6,515 nucleotides of DNA from AVCC01 sp041736255 (GTDB lineage: Bacteria; Pseudomonadota; Gammaproteobacteria; Burkholderiales; Burkholderiaceae_D), in NCBI GenBank assembly GCA_041736255.1, contig JBGSTZ010000155.1:1-6515 (forward strand), written 5' to 3'. The position numbers were made by a program, and so were the translations under genes. The first letter of the stretch is position 1, and each line of letters begins with the position of its first letter. The notes below the pieces were generated by a model, which was given only the letters and a program-made list of their open reading frames with translations, was not told the origin of the DNA and did no database searches. Positions 5,868-6,515 of the stretch are shown one piece after another.

Positions 5868-6041
5868 CTATTCGGGAGCCGGATTGGCGTCGGCATTTGG
5901 CTGCGCCTCACCTTCACTGACAGCGTCTTCTTGTGTTGCATCAGTCTTGGGCATCGACTTGCGCTGTAATTTTTCTTCTTTCTTGCGCTTCTTTGCAAGG
6001 TCTTTTTGACGTTTTTCGAATTGGTAGTTAGGCTTGGCCAA
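5868..6041 (-). CDS. Small conserved-type charged protein, 57 residues, TTG start
   Basis: The protein starts (M)AKPNYQFEKRQKDLAKKRKK, then KEEKLQRK, and finishes with an acidic, alanine- and proline-rich tail (EGEAQPNADANPAPE). The basic half (1-28) should form a charged helix or coiled coil; the tail looks disordered. I recall similar small proteins of unknown function opening MAKPNY-x-FEKRQ in Burkholderiales, and on that basis I place the start at the TTG at 6041, where relatives have ATG. The frame runs on to an ATG at 6143, but the extra 34 residues have no such resemblance and cross the intergenic region. The ribosome binding site is weak. Function unknown; a nucleic-acid or ribosome contact would fit the lysine-rich helix but is a guess. 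Confidence 0.72.
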   Translation of the reverse strand: MAKPNYQFEKRQKDLAKKRKKEEKLQRKSMPKTDATQEDAVSEGEAQPNADANPAPE

Positions 6042-6258
6042 TGGAGAGTCCCGGGTCTGTGTTGAAATTAGGGAGCGGCCGATACTGAAGATTCTGCCGC
6101 TTTGCTTTATATATAGGGTACGCGATAACTGGCATGACGCCAAATGCGTGGCGCGATAAAAATATCGTGCAAAGGGTCAATTTGAATAGGCGCTTTATAA
6201 GCGCGTATCGCCATTAACTACTAAAGACGAAAGAATGACTGCATTTTTAGAAAAGCGC
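6042..6258. other. Intergenic region with clustered palindromes
   Basis: No gene is seen. Short perfect or near-perfect inverted repeats follow one another: CGCCA/TGGCG (6138-6153), GCGCGATA-aaaa-TATCGTGC (6151-6170, one G-T wobble) and GCGCTT-TAT-AAGCGC (6190-6204). On the minus strand a TTGACC (6175-6180) and a TATATATAAA stretch (around 6109-6118) could belong to the promoter of the small minus-strand gene, but no pair has good spacing. Confidence 0.5.
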
Positions 6259-6288
6259 TTGCCAAACTTCCGCAACGTTTGCTATAGT
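6259..6288 (+). promoter_or_regulatory. Upstream stable-RNA type promoter (P1)
   Basis: TTGCCA (6259-6264) is followed after 18 bases by TATAGT (6283-6288). Transcription would begin near 6295, after the discriminator TCGCCT. No reading frame on the plus strand follows, so the product is RNA or a long leader. It is about 175 bp upstream of a second promoter in the same direction, a tandem layout common for rRNA operons. Confidence 0.55.
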
Positions 6289-6292
6289 TCGC

Positions 6293-6312
6293 CTCCCGCT
6301 GAGAAGCGGGGG
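6293..6312 (+). ncRNA. 5' GAGA-tetraloop hairpin of the P1 transcript
   Basis: CCCGCT (6295-6300), GAGA (6301-6304) and AGCGGG (6305-6310) form a 6-bp GC-rich stem closed by a GNRA-type tetraloop. It extends to 8 bp if the flanking T-G and C-G pairs count. It lies at the predicted 5' end of the P1 transcript, where it could shield the RNA from 5' decay. It is listed as an RNA structure, not as a proven small RNA. Confidence 0.35.
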
Positions 6313-6434
6313 TAAAGGCAGGAAATAAGGGCAGGAAGCGAGAGCGGCAATGGGTGGGCAGTGGGGTTGACAAGCGCGGCGCGCAGGGAGTTGAAACAGG
6401 TGCGGCGCGGCGATAAAAAATGTTGATTCAAGTG

Positions 6435-6463
6435 TTGACCGAATGCTTCAAGCGCTGCATAAT
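6435..6463 (+). promoter_or_regulatory. Strong stable-RNA type promoter (P2), probably of an rRNA operon
   Basis: TTGACC (6435-6440) and CATAAT (6458-6463) are exactly 17 bp apart. An A/T-rich stretch just upstream (about 6412-6432, including AAAAAATGTTGATT) resembles an UP element. The transcript would begin near 6470. The last 45 bases hold a CTGCA/TGCAG hairpin (6479-6500) and end in CCCGGT, with no start codon or frame of interest. This fits a leader before 16S rRNA whose boxA would lie just past the window edge. A tRNA operon is the alternative. Confidence 0.6.
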
Positions 6464-6515
6464 ATGCCCTCTTCGGTGCTGCAGACAAAACGCTGTGCAG
6501 ACTAGCTGGCCCGGT

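Noticed and set aside
6282..6488. A 68-codon minus-strand frame at the right end
   Set aside because: It covers both candidate stable-RNA promoters on the other strand, has no family resemblance, and is explained by GC-rich leader sequence.

Overview
The window looks like chromosomal DNA of a Gram-negative betaproteobacterium, probably Burkholderiales and perhaps an Oxalobacteraceae member (Collimonas/Herbaspirillum-like). This is inferred from the protein flavour, the GC-rich core genes, the gcvTHP order and the form of the stable-RNA promoters at the right end. No marker gene fixes the genus.

Left part (1-2440, all minus strand): the glycine cleavage operon gcvT-gcvH-gcvP. gcvT and gcvH are complete; gcvP has only its first 266 codons before the window edge. 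Gene gaps are 25-29 bp, so this is one transcription unit. GcvP decarboxylates glycine and loads the aminomethyl group onto the lipoyl lysine of GcvH, and GcvT transfers the one-carbon unit to tetrahydrofolate. A near-consensus sigma70 promoter sits about 60-90 bp upstream of gcvT. The predicted leader is only about 50 nt, too short for a glycine riboswitch.

Middle (2467-4025, minus strand): a YitT-family membrane protein of the short proteobacterial type, then a 254-residue protein I do not recognise. The latter has an SH3/CarD-like N-terminal stretch and a Trp/His-rich centre. Both point the same way as gcv, but the yitT leader has its own candidate promoter and a perfect 8-bp hairpin.

Accessory-looking segment (about 4079-5773): the left end and first 39 codons of a decayed IS30-family element, then about 450 bp of very AT-rich, gene-free DNA (two sampled 60-base lines are 17-18% GC) full of small palindromes and TTGCA-type motifs. 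A LacI/GalR-family regulator on the plus strand follows, with lower GC than the gcv genes. No sugar transport or catabolic operon accompanies it here.

Right end (5774-6515): a hairpin between convergent genes, a 57-residue lysine-rich then acidic protein with an apparent TTG start (minus strand), a palindrome-rich intergenic stretch, and two plus-strand promoters with stable-RNA character (6259-6288 and 6435-6463). These suggest that an rRNA operon, or less likely a tRNA operon, begins just beyond the right edge.

I see no CRISPR array, tRNA gene, prophage or defence system. The least explained items are the 254-residue protein, the AT-rich palindrome field before the orphan LacI regulator, and the leader hairpins.
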